Assembly (NCBI GenBank): GCA_963576475.1
Contig: OY754990.1
Location: 7,815,985-7,879,984 of the forward strand
DNA length: 64,000 nucleotides
From: Molanna angustata
Lineage: Eukaryota > Arthropoda > Insecta > Trichoptera > Molannidae
Direction of reading: 5' to 3'
The notes beneath the pieces are model-generated. The model saw only the letters and a list, made by a program, of their open reading frames with translations, was not told the origin of the DNA and did not search any database. The translations under genes and the position numbers were made by a program. How positions within the stretch are numbered: position 1 is the stretch's first letter; each line of letters starts with the position of its first letter. This document shows, piece after piece, positions 1-11,000 of the stretch.

Positions 1-74
1 CCAAGTCACTCACAAGTCACAAAGTATTCAAATTTTGTACAGAAAATATTCAGCATTTTTATGAAATTGTTTTC

Positions 75-385
75 ATTTATTTAGCTGTGAGGCACCGGCT
101 TAGAATAGTGCTTCCACTCTTTTCTATTACTGTTTTCGAGTGTCCCATAAGATCCAGGTAATCGAAAATACAACAGGCAACAATAACATCTGACATAGTT
201 CAGCAATGAGGTTCACCACCCATTCTGAATGTAGTGCCTTTTTAGGTGAGACAAGACTGGTGTGTGGGTATACACAGATATGTTGTTCTCCCTTTTATAA
301 GGCAATGCACACCCGCACACCTTTCGCTGGTTACCCCACATTGTGGGATATGCCGTGATGGTATGAATGAATGAATAAATATTTT
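75..385 (-). mobile_element. Interspersed repeat D, copy 1
   Basis: This is a non-autonomous dispersed repeat with at least four relatives here (6990-7190, 9229-9310, 36803-37085, 60690-60800). Shared landmarks are a core reading cccacattgtgggatatgcc, a stretch around ccttttataaggcaatgcac, and a run of gaatgaatgaat at one end. No ORF is present. It lies just downstream of the 3' end of the small minus-strand gene. The element class is unknown. Confidence 0.7.
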
Positions 386-504
386 ATCATGAAAAATTGC
401 CATACGGCAACAAACTCGTACTTTGTGCTGGGTGAAAGGAAGTGTTTATTTATTTATTTTCTATGGAGTGAATCCAAGTATTATTTCTCTCTTGTACCAT
501 CGCA

Positions 505-3422
505 TTAAAAATCTCTGTCTGTACTCATCTTGTCAACCTTCATCATAGTTTTGGCAATTAATAACATGTTTGGCAGAACAGTTGAAATAAAACTATATAA
601 TGAATAATAATCTACAAAGATAAAAAATATTACAAGTAAATATGTATGTATTTTTTTATAAACTCACCCACAGACCAAAATTTGATGGCTATCAAATAAT
701 GTATTTGAATATTTTCATAATGGTTTGGAATGAAAATAGAAACAGTACTTAAGGGGGGGGACTGCTGCCAACGTACCTATTTTTCAATTTGATATACCAT
801 CATTATTTATTATCAAATCGTTTTGAAAACAAATAATTTAGATAGTTTGGGCATTAATAAAGAAAAATATACCTTAACTTTTTGATAATGTTCTGTATAA
901 ATTCTTGTAGAAAAATAATGGCATACTCCGATTTTCAACGTTTATCATATATTTTTAATAAACTATAAGGCGTAGAGTAATATATTTTTTTTTTAAATTA
1001 AAGAGGACAAAAATATCTAGAAAAATATGATGTGACGTTGCATTAATGCTTCAGGTTTAGTAAATAAACCTAAAAAACATTTATTTTCCATTCAGCGCCA
1101 TTGCGTAATAAAAGTTTTTTTGGTTTATTTACTTAACCTGATGCGTTAATGCAACGTCATATCATATTTTTCCAGGTATTTTGTTCTTCTTTAATTTATA
1201 AAAAAAAATATTGCTCTATACCTTATATTTTTTTAGAAATTTAAGATAAATGTCTAAATTCGGAGTATGCTTATTATTTTCCTACAAGAAAATATACAGA
1301 ACATAATCAAAAAGTTAAAGTATATTTCTCTTTATTAATATCCAAACTAACTAGGTTATTTTTTTCAAAATGATTCGTTTAGTAATAATGATGGTATATC
1401 AAATTGAAAAAATAGGTACATTGGCAGCAGTCACCCTCTTAACACTAATAACATTATGCATGTTGTGAAGGGATTTAAATTTCCACAAGCAAGTACTTTT
1501 TTAAAAAACACAAATTAAATATTTTTTTAATTGTATTATACGTAAACATTGGATTTTATTTCCACCGGTCGGGAGTCAAGTGATATTTTTACTGACAAAC
1601 TTTTTAACATCTCAATAGAGACGAAGTTGGGATATTATAGAAGTACCAGGAACTCAAGGCACCTACAGGGCTTACGACCTGTCATCACACCAATCTCGAG
1701 GAGTGTCTCAATCTGAACGCAGCATCGAGTGTTTTAAATTTCAAATGTCATTTATCACTCATGTCTCATTTTAGGTTATATATTTATCGAAAGACAACAA
1801 TTGGGCAGTGGAGTAAATAATGATCTCTGATTGGACACTTTTGGATGATATATTTATAAATTACCGTCATTGTGAATGCATATTGTCATCAGATATAATG
1901 TCAACTGACATAATCGGCCATTGTGGCTCAGTTGGAAAGGTTGGACTGCTGATCCAAAGGTCCCAAGTTCGATTCCCAGAAGTTTTTAATTGTGTTTTCA
2001 GTCTGGATCTGTGAGACAATATACATATATCGCAAGTCTCCAGAATGTGGCAACTTGTTATTGGGTGCTTGTTAAATTAATATTGGACATAGTACCTGTT
2101 AGTTGCCTGAGAAGCAATATTAAATAAATAAATAAATAATAGACACCACAGAAGCAAATAGAAGTCATCATACCACAGATAAAATAGAAGTCAATAGATA
2201 CTATAACTGTCAGAGCGTTTTTCACCCGAAAATTTTACCAAGCGTTTGGGGCGTACACTTGACTTTCAAACTGAACACCACAAAGTGTCTTTCGAGCGTC
2301 TGTTTGCGTTCATTGTGAACGCAGCCCTACTTAAGAAGTTCGTAAGATATCTATTGGTTTTCAAAAGTCTAATGTATCTGTTTCCTAGCTAGGAAATCAA
2401 ATAGCTTTTTTATTTGTTTATACAATAGCAAAATTTGTATTCGGAATGCATCATGATTTTTCTATGACTGTAACATTCTGTGAATAGTGTACAATATTCC
2501 CCATTCAAAAATTTACGAAAAGGTAAAATTTCCATTGTATTTATGTTTGTAAGTTGTTACCATAGATGTAGTACTCTGTGCAAAAAGTGAGTCATGGAAT
2601 ATCGCGCGTTTGACTTTTTGGTTGGCAACATATTTCAGTTTTCCTTACATTTCACTTGTTTCACACTTCCTAGATAACTGTTCTCTAAACCTTAATAATT
2701 AAAATGATTTTTTAGACAAATAAATCCGAAAACAATTCACATTAGTCATTATTCTCTATAGAAAAACGATGTGGTCTGGAACCAAAACGTCAAAAATCCC
2801 CCGCCGAAATGACTCACTTCGATTCATACAAAATTTGCAAACTACGACATCTAGTAAGTATATCATAATATAAAAATCTATGGTTGTTACTAACTAAAAT
2901 ATGTGAGATATAATAATTGTTGCTTGTTGTATTTTTGACTATAGAAAAGAGTGGAACCATTATTCTAAGCCAGTACCACAAATATACTGGCGAAATCCCT
3001 CTTCCATCCCTATTATCTTTTCTTCCTTTCTCGTCAAAGGAAAACATAGAATTGCTAATAACATTTATTTTTCACAAATATGTAGATTACACCTGAAATA
3101 TTGATTGATATGTAATATAATGGTCTGTTTATTCCATAATGTGCCTACTTTTATGTTTGTTTTATAAGATTGTATTAGTCTATACCGTCATGATTTGTAC
3201 CTTGAGTATATAAATAAACAATACAAAACTTTTAGTTAAGTAATTAACTACACATTAGTAACATCTGTTCGTTATGGTATAAACGGAGCGATAATTTTTT
3301 CACAAACCTTGTTTCGAAGATGAAGCAATTGGTGCATTTGCTGGCGGCAAACCTTCAACATGATTGTCCAACTTACTTTTCTTAACTTCGTTTGGCGGAA
3401 AGGGAATGTATCGTTTCGACAT
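505..3422 (-). CDS. Small unrecognised two-exon gene (about 73 aa)
   Basis: Exon 1 is 3422-3308: ATG, 38 codons beginning MSKRYIPFPPNEV, ending in phase 1 at a GTTTGT donor. Exon 2 is 611-505: it follows a good acceptor (tttttatctttgtag), starts in the matching phase, and reads 35 residues to TAA, ending KMSTDRDF. Three overlapping AATAAA signals lie about 50 nt past the stop (minus strand, about 446-459). The N-terminus is Pro/Lys-rich and the C-terminal half has a moderately hydrophobic stretch (FISTVLPNMLLIAKTMM). I do not recognise the protein. The 2.7-kb intron holds only repeats (749-1442, 1540-2340, 2561-2882). A further short exon inside the intron cannot be excluded. The gene is head-to-head with IFT57, the two start codons being 1.57 kb apart. 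Confidence 0.5.
749..1442. mobile_element. Fold-back MITE with TTAA ends (piggyBac-like)
   Basis: The two halves are an imperfect inverted repeat. The left arm starts TTAA-ggggg-actgctgcca and the right arm ends tggcagcag-tcaccctc-TTAA. Complementarity runs for over 300 bp per arm, with the centre near 1095. TTAA on both sides is the target-site signature of the piggyBac superfamily. There is no coding capacity. Confidence 0.7.
1540..1700 (-). mobile_element. SINE-B tail fragment
   Basis: Read on the minus strand it contains gtaagccctgtaggtgcctt and then cgtctctattgagatgtt, the same tail as the fuller copy at 4038-4265 and the pieces at 60385-60500 and 62285-62360. The far end (ccggtcgggagtcaa) also matches the hairpin at 59575-59800. 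Confidence 0.6.
1700..2340 (+). mobile_element. Interspersed repeat E, split by a SINE
   Basis: The pieces 1700-1913 and 2141-2340 match, in reverse orientation, an unbroken copy at 13768-14210. A third, partial copy is at 58500-58720. Landmarks are tctgaacgcagc, cagtggagtaaataatga, gacaccacagaa and cagagcgtttttcaccc. The unbroken copy shows that SINE-A inserted at a gacataa/tagacacc junction. No ORF is present and the class is unknown. Confidence 0.7.
1914..2140 (+). mobile_element. SINE-A, tRNA-derived, full copy
   Basis: The head has pol III promoter-like boxes: box A tggctcagttgg and box B gttcgattccc, spaced as in a tRNA. The body includes tggcaacttgttattgggtg. The tail is (AAAT)n. Reverse copies lie at 6096-6318 and 23756-23915. 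It is inserted in repeat E. Confidence 0.8.
2561..2882. mobile_element. hAT-like MITE, copy 1
   Basis: The ends are CATAGA...TCTATG. A perfect 8-bp direct repeat, gttgttac, flanks it (2553-2560 and 2883-2890). Internal landmarks are gcaaaaagtgagtcatggaa and ggttggcaacatatttca. Copies 2 and 3 are at 25703-26030 and 31765-32057. About 25 bp of the left end is deleted compared with those copies. Confidence 0.85.
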
Positions 3423-4037
3423 ATTAAAGATTAAAACATCAATCAATACACCACAAAACTGAAAATTATCACATTTACACGCACTCGACTAATATCTCAA
3501 TCAATTAAAATTGAATGTTTTCCGATATATAAAAAAACTATCACATTAATTTCAAAATTTCAACGAGCAAAGAATACGACAAAAATGACCAAAATGACAA
3601 ACTGACGTTTCTGTGAAATTCCCGCCTGTACTAGGGTTGATTCGATGAATAATTTCGATATCGTGTAGTATCGATACTAGAGTACCTACTCGATCGAGTA
3701 GATATTATATTCTTGTCAAACGACTTAATACAGAAGAGGTTATAAATTCGTTGTGAATTTAATGGGACTGTAACTTATAATTGATATCACCGATTCATAT
3801 AGACCATCAAGTAAACATTGATCTACTACTTCAAATATATAATAATTAATCTATTATCACTCGCTGCGCACTTTTTTTCCCGTGAGGGACATGGCGTGAT
3901 GGTATGTATGTATGTATGTAAATATACATATAGAATGAAATCGGTCGTGGCAGGATTCGAACATGCAACCACTATTTATTTATATTCTATAGCTTTGTCG
4001 CAGAATGCTAAGAAGCAATGTTTAAAAAAAAGATTAT
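3423..4037. other. Intergenic spacer upstream of the small gene
   Basis: This holds the presumed promoter and 5' end of the minus-strand small gene, then AT-rich sequence. Near 3860-3985 is a degraded tRNA-like SINE head (ggcaggattcgaacatgcaa, an inverted box B) with a short (GTAT)n run at 3900-3920. No ORF of note is present. Confidence 0.4.
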
Positions 4038-4265
4038 GTACCGCCGTGGCATAGTGAAAAGCCGTTTGAATTCCGTGCCGGCATTCTAAGTTTGATTGCC
4101 ATCAGAGGATAAATTTATTTCTCACGCAAATCTAGCTTCTCTAGACTGGAAACACTAATATATGGAAGGTCGTCGTCTCATATGGTCGTAAGCCCTGTAG
4201 GTGCCTTGAGTTCCTGGTTCTCCTAAAATATTGCAAATTCGTCTCTATTGAGATGTTAAAAATTT
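4038..4265 (+). mobile_element. SINE-B, near full copy
   Basis: It has a tRNA-like head with gccgtggcatagtgaaaagc as a box A region and aagtttgattgcc as box B. The body is gtaagccctgtaggtgcctt followed by gagttcctggttctcc. The tail is cgtctctattgagatgtt. The same tail recurs at 1540-1700, 60385-60500 and 62285-62360. Confidence 0.7.
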
Positions 4266-4813
4266 CTTTTGTCAATTACCTCTCACAAAGTATAAATTAT
4301 TTTCATCTGAGAAGTCTCTCATGTCTCCAAGCTAAAACGATGTTTTCTCAATTTTATTATTAAAACTAAATTTTATATTCTAAATCGAATAAAAAGAAAG
4401 AACTAAAAATGGGTTTTAAATTATTTAAGAAAATACAACTTGAACCAGTCACGTGGGTGCACGGATCGTAAATTTAATAATATATCTTTTTGCTTGGTCG
4501 GTATGTGCAAACCGCCTCCCTCCACAATGAAAAGGCTTAAGAAGTTTGACGGCAATTATACATTTATGTTTAAAATCAAAACTGATAGACACGAGAGGTA
4601 AAATTAATAAGTAGGTAGGAATCTAAAAAATAACGCGTAAAAAAATTGTTAAAACGAGTCTCGCAATAAAATTCATGTTCTAACACTCGATAATAAGAAT
4701 CGGTATCGATACCAGAGGCCGATTCTTCTAAAATGTGCTTAGATATTATCCTAAAATAGACATGTATTTTTTAGTCATAGAAAACTCACACATAATAAGA
4801 AAATTATTGACAT

Positions 4814-4827
4814 GTTACCGTGGAAAC
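4814..4827 (+). promoter_or_regulatory. Candidate RFX X-box of IFT57
   Basis: The sequence gttaccgtggaaac is an imperfect palindrome with two half-sites (GTTACC and GGAAAC) spaced by 2 bp. It fits the X-box consensus bound by RFX factors (RYYNYY-N1-3-RRNRAC). It lies 167 bp upstream of the IFT57 start codon. RFX/DAF-19 control of IFT genes through proximal X-boxes is established in worms and flies; use of this site here is inference. Confidence 0.6.
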
Positions 4828-4993
4828 ATAAATGTCAACATGTTTGAAATCCTTCAAAACTTGTTTTGAAGAAGGAAATACGTGTATAATTTATTTATTA
4901 AACTATTATATTCGATCAACCAACAGTACTGAACAGGCTAGAATAAAATATTAATTTATTTCACATGCGAATAATACAATATTTCTAGTCAAA

Positions 4994-5082
4994 ATGATGG
5001 ATTATTCTTTAATGGACAGATTGAAAGTTTTAAATTTCGACAACGAGTTTCGAAGAGACATGAAAATGCGACCAATGAGCAG
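4994..5082 (+). CDS. IFT57: IFT57 exon 1
   Basis: Start codon and 29 codons (MMDYSLMDRLKVLNFDNEF...), ending after two bases of a split Arg codon at an AG|GTATTA donor. Confidence 0.93.
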
Positions 5083-8000
5083 GTATTATGAATATGTTCC
5101 TTTTTCAAAACGATTTTTTTGGCTACCGAATGAATAATATTTAGGTGATTTACGACTTGTATAAATATTTTTCTTGATCAAATATGATTTCAGATTTTAT
5201 TTTGTGATAGAGAGTAATCCCCTGGAACAGTTTCACATATTTACATCACTGGCGGTGTGGCTCTGTAAGAAATGTGGTGTTGCAGACCTGCAACCCCCCT
5301 TGGAGGATGATGATCCCAACTCAACTGTATCTGGAATCTTGGACGCTGCTAGGTCTTTGGGGATTTCAGTTGACTTTTCTCCAAATAAACTTAAACAAGG
5401 TTTCACCTTCTATCAAAAGAATGTTTTTTCTCAATTAAATGATTTGCAAAATATAAAATAATCACATAAGCTTAGATTATTTATGATACAGATACCTTGT
5501 CAGCGCAACGAATGTATGCCAACTAAAACTACGCTGAAACAGACGAATTTCACTCGCCCAGCTGTATACGTATACCTACCGATACGCACACCTACATAAT
5601 ACGTAGACCAATCGATCTACCGCATCACACATACATGTAAAAAAAATTTGGCATACATTTGAATTCGAAATTTGTACTACACGCGGCTTCTGTACATTAT
5701 AATTCTATGCACATAAGCTTGATAATCCTAATGAAGAAAATAAAACAAAATAAAAATTGACATGTTATTTAAGATATTCCTTTAATGTTACCAAGAATTT
5801 ATTAAAATTGATTTCATTGAATTTTTAAAATTGACATTACAAATTTTTCAAAATTCTTCATTATGATACAAGGTAACTTTACACTGTTTTTAAAATAGCC
5901 TCAGAACAATGTCGTCGTCTATAATCGATATAGTAGGATAAACACGACGTACATATCACATAGTACACAGCATACACACTATCACACAGATACAATGTGA
6001 TGAAACTTTCAGAATACAATCTCAGCATGTTACTAGTTGATAATCTGCAATAAAAATATAACCTTAAAAATTGTGCGAATTCATATCTAATTAATATTGC
6101 TTCTCGGGCAACTAACAGGTACTATGTCAAATATTTATTTAACACGCACCCAATAACAAGCAAGTTGACACATTCTGGAGACACGATATTTATCATCTCA
6201 TAGATGCAGACTGAACACAATTAAAAACTGTGTCTCCACCGGGAATCAAACCCGGGACCTTTGGATCAGCAGTCAGATACCCAACAAACTGAGCCACGAA
6301 GGCTGACAATCTCCCCACTATACCACTGATATAGATAGAATCAAGTTTAAGTTAAGTGCTCTCTTCTTCTTGGTTTCCTCAATGCTGAGGGTCGCGAACT
6401 ATGGGGCCGCCAATGGACAGAACTAGTCGTCTCCTGTCCTCTCTGCCCTCCGCAGCTCGCACCGTTGAATAAAGGTCGTTCCCAGTCTCCTTAATTTGGT
6501 CACACCATCGCGCAGGAGATCTACCTCTACTTCTTTTGCCTGGTACACTTCCTGTGATAATACTTTTTTCCAGGTTACCTGGCTCTCTCCTGGCGATGTA
6601 ACCAAAGATGCTCAATACCCGGCGGCTGCATACTGTAGACAATCTTTCTTTTATCCTGAAGCAAGGAGATGATAATTAGTAATTTGTTAAACCTAATGGA
6701 TTTTTCATTTTATTTCCAGGTTTTGGAGAGCACGTTATTTATCTGTTGGAGAAACTTTCTGAGAGAGCTCTCAAAGCCATAGATTACGGGTGGCGGCCCG
6801 TGAAAGCTGAGACGGAGAGTCCGGAAGACGACAACGTAGCGACTGTTGAGGAGGCAGACGAAGAGGAAGAAGACGTTGAAGAGTATCAGGGACTTCCCGA
6901 AGAAGTGGACTATTCAAGTGGAAGTGACGGAGACGATGTGAACGCCAATAGACTTGTCAACGATAACAAAATTGAAAATTTTGGTAGAAATATTTTTTCA
7001 CGCATACATTCAAACTATCATGGCTTATCCCACAATGTGGGGAAACCAGTGACAGGGGTGCATTATCTTATAAAAGGAAAAACGACACATTCTTGTATCC
7101 ACATACACCAGTCTGTTGAATTTTCGATACCCGGCTCTGACAAAGAAATCGGAAGCACCATTCTAAGCTGGTGCCTCACAGAAAAATAAACATTATCGCA
7201 CCTTTATTTTCATAGTGACACCAAACAAAAAAATTTTTTTTCACAATCAGGGATTAAAGTTTTGGATTTTTTTATTTCATTAAATTCACGAATCCGGGCC
7301 CATGACACGGGCGACCAGAGTACCAGCCAGAATAGGTGAGCCACGCGGGCTTGGGACCATGTATGCGGGATTAAGGGGCCCCTTTATGAAATAAAACAAT
7401 TAATTGTTTTTTGAAGTTGCTATCTCTTATGAAAATATTCAAATACATTATATTGACTGTCACAAATTGAAAATTGACAAATTTTATTTATTTTATTTTA
7501 TTTATTTAAGGTTACATACAGTTTTTTTTTAAATTAGCATAAAATCTCAAAATGAATTAACAAATAAAATACCAAGATTATAACACCGATTACTAACACA
7601 CGGTCTTACAATAAACAATCATAAGTACCTACAAAATGAAAAAAGAGAAAAATCAATAAATGATAAAAAAACAATCAATATTAAATAAGCAAATAAATGG
7701 ATTCATTAATTCGAAGCTAAGATGTTTGGGAAAGGACAATGGATAGGAATAGAATGGGAAAATCAGGAATAGAATATCAATCATTGAGAAAGCCTCAACA
7801 TACTCTTAAAAATATGCTCAGTGTGCCAAACATGTCAAGACCTGCGAACTTTGCATCAAACTGTTGATGAAATTTTCATGTCATGTCTTTAGATTATTGT
7901 TTTGTGATCAATTATTATTTTCTTCCATTACAGGGTTTGTATGAATGACTGAGTTATGTTATTTCATGATATGCATCAGTCACAATAAGCCACTTATTTG

Positions 8001-11000
8001 TCTTTGTTTATTACCAGGCAACACTCTTATGAAATGGGACAGCGGTGCAGAATGGAAGAGTGAAGTAGAACGAGCGACTCCCGCTTTAAGAATAAGGATC
8101 ATCCCCTCGGCCAGAGATTGGAGAGCTCACCTCCAACAGTTGGTCACACATAGAACAGGTATATATATTTATTTAGAGTCAAAATATACGAAATTCCATG
8201 CAGTGGTTGCCCTAAAACCAACATAGGCAGAACAAATCATAGAATCTCGACGCACGTCTCTAAACATAGCGTGGACATTCTTCTTCTTCTTCCTGGCTTT
8301 CCCTCCACTACTGGACGTAGGCCTCTTCCATCTGTCTCCATTTTTCTCTATCCTGTGCCGCTTCAATCCATTTCTTTCCAGCGACCACAACAATATCGTC
8401 GGTCTCCACTTTAAAACTTTGGGAGTCCATCTTGAATTTGGCTGCCTGACCACGTGTCTTGCCCATTGCCATTTCAATTTTGTGATCCGATCCACGATAT
8501 CGGCGACTTGTGTTCGGCGTGTCATTTCTGTATTTGACTCAGACTTATGCCCAACATTTGCCGCTCTATGGATCGTTGCATGCATTTTAATTTGTGGGCA
8601 GTATTTATGGTCAGGGACATTGTTTCCAAACCATATGTCACCACTAACATATGGTTTTGAAGCGTGGACATTAAGAACTGCAAATTATTTTATTCTCTTG
8701 TAAACCATTTACTGACAGAAAACCACACAATAGACTTTCACAATTCAAAAACAGTCGCCAATCTATATCACAAAACTTTCACAGTTTACAGATAAGCGAT
8801 TGAAATATACAGACGAAAAAATCAGGTCACGAATAATCGAGACGACACCATCAAATCCCAAATGCATAGAACAGCGTACTTGACAATAGTTTAAAAAATA
8901 ATAAGAATGAAATTAACATGACTATAATTATATAATTAAAAAAAAATTGAATTGATTTAAACAATTGCAGAGCTGTCCCGTCAGTGGAATGAAGTTGGCG
9001 ACAGTCTGTCTCGCGTGATATCACGCGCCTCGACCCACATGGAGGCCTGCACTGCGAGGCAAGCCCTGCTGCAGGATCGCTTGGGCCCCAGGCTCGAACG
9101 TCTCGCCAAACTTAGCAGACAAGCCAAAGCGGCTAATGACAACTATAAGGTATGTAATAAAGATAAATTATATTTGGAATTCCTGTAGGTAGCGCTGTTA
9201 ATGAGCTGTACAAATTAGAATTTGCTTTCGTTCAATCATTCATACCATCATGGCATATACACCAGTGTGGAGTGACTAACGAAAGTTGTGTGGGTCTGTG
9301 CTAACGATTCAAGGAAATAATTGATTTAATTTGAATAAACTAAAACAATTATACAATTCAAAGAAATAATTGATTCATACATATATATCATCACGCTATG
9401 TCCCTTGCGGGATATGCAGAGAGAACCGAATGCCACATCTTTCTATCCTGGCACGTATCCCTCGCCTCGTCCACATTCATGCATCTTACATTCTAACATT
9501 TCCGTCTTTCAGAATATCGTTCACATGGTGGTGCCATCCCTTTCTTGGGCGGCCCCGACCTCTCATTCTTATATTTTCTTCATCAGGCGTTCCTCATTCA
9601 TTCTCCCCATGTGGCCAAACCATCTCAATGTGCTCACTTTCATTCTATTAATGTTTCTTCATCTTACATTCTTTCCTTATGTCCTCATTTCTTACCCTAT
9701 CATACATCGTTCTATTACAAATTCTTCTTAACGATCTCATTTCAACTGCATTTATTCTGCTTTCATGCGTCTTCTGCCATGTCCGGGTTTCACTTGCATA
9801 CGTTAAGGTTACGTTAACCGACCATAGCAGGAAATAAGGAAAAAGAACAAGCTGATCAACCACAAAAACTGTTTCTGGCTACATTCAATTCCAGAACTCT
9901 AAGAACAGAAGATAGACTTCTTGAATTAGAAGAAGAACTCAGTAAGATAAAATGGAGTATTCTGGGATTATCAGAGGTTAAACGTAGAGGAGAAGAATAC
10001 ATTAAATTAAAATCAGGACATGCACTATACTACAGAGGCAAAACAGACGAAACAACTGGCGGAGTAGGATTCCTAATCAACAAGAATATTGAAAGAAGAG
10101 TAACTTGTGTTAAATCTATCTCAGACAGAGTTATATATTTGATAATCAAATTAAATACAAAATACTCTATCAAAATTATTCAAGTATATGCCCCAACCTC
10201 ATCGTGTACAGAAGAAGAGATCGAAGAATTTTATGACGATATTGATAAGAGCTTAGCTATTAACAAAACGCATTTTTGCTGCTTAATTGGAGACTTTAAC
10301 GCTAAACTGGGTACCAAGGAATCAACGTCAGAAGATAATATAGGACAATATGGACTGGGAATAAGAAATGAAAGAGGAAAACTACTCATGGACTTCCTAA
10401 AGGAAAACAACCTTTTTGCTATGAACACCTTTTTTAGAAAAAAGGCACAAAATAAATGGACATGGAGGAGCCCAGACAACAGAACTAAAAATGAAATTGA
10501 CTACATCCACTGTACACATAAATGTATAGTGAAAGATGTTACAGTTTTAAATAAATTTGCGGTAGATAGTGATCACAGATTGGTTAGAGCTACTATAACT
10601 GTAAACACCAAACTGGAGAGGCTAAAACTCATTAAAAAACCCAAAACAAACATATCACAAATTCTTCTAAATAAAATTCCAGAATACCAATCAACAATAT
10701 CATCGGAACTCACGAAAAAACCATTACCAAACACTTGTACCTCTGCAGAGATAAATCAGTTTATTCATGATACAGTCAATAATGCCTTAAAGCAAATTAT
10801 CCCCTCTAACAGAACTAAACAAGATAAACTTACTACTAACACTAAAGACCTAATGAATAAGAGAAATCGAATGAGAGAGAAGAAAGAATGGAACACACCA
10901 GAGTACAAGGCACTAAACAAACAGGTTCGCAAAGCTATCAGGAAAGACAATGCAAGGTACAAAGAAACAATAGTCAACCAAATTATCTCCGAAAACGGAG

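Noticed and set aside
1911..2000. A tRNA gene on the plus strand
   Set aside because: Box A and box B are present, but acceptor and anticodon stems do not close and the sequence continues into a SINE body with an (AAAT)n tail.
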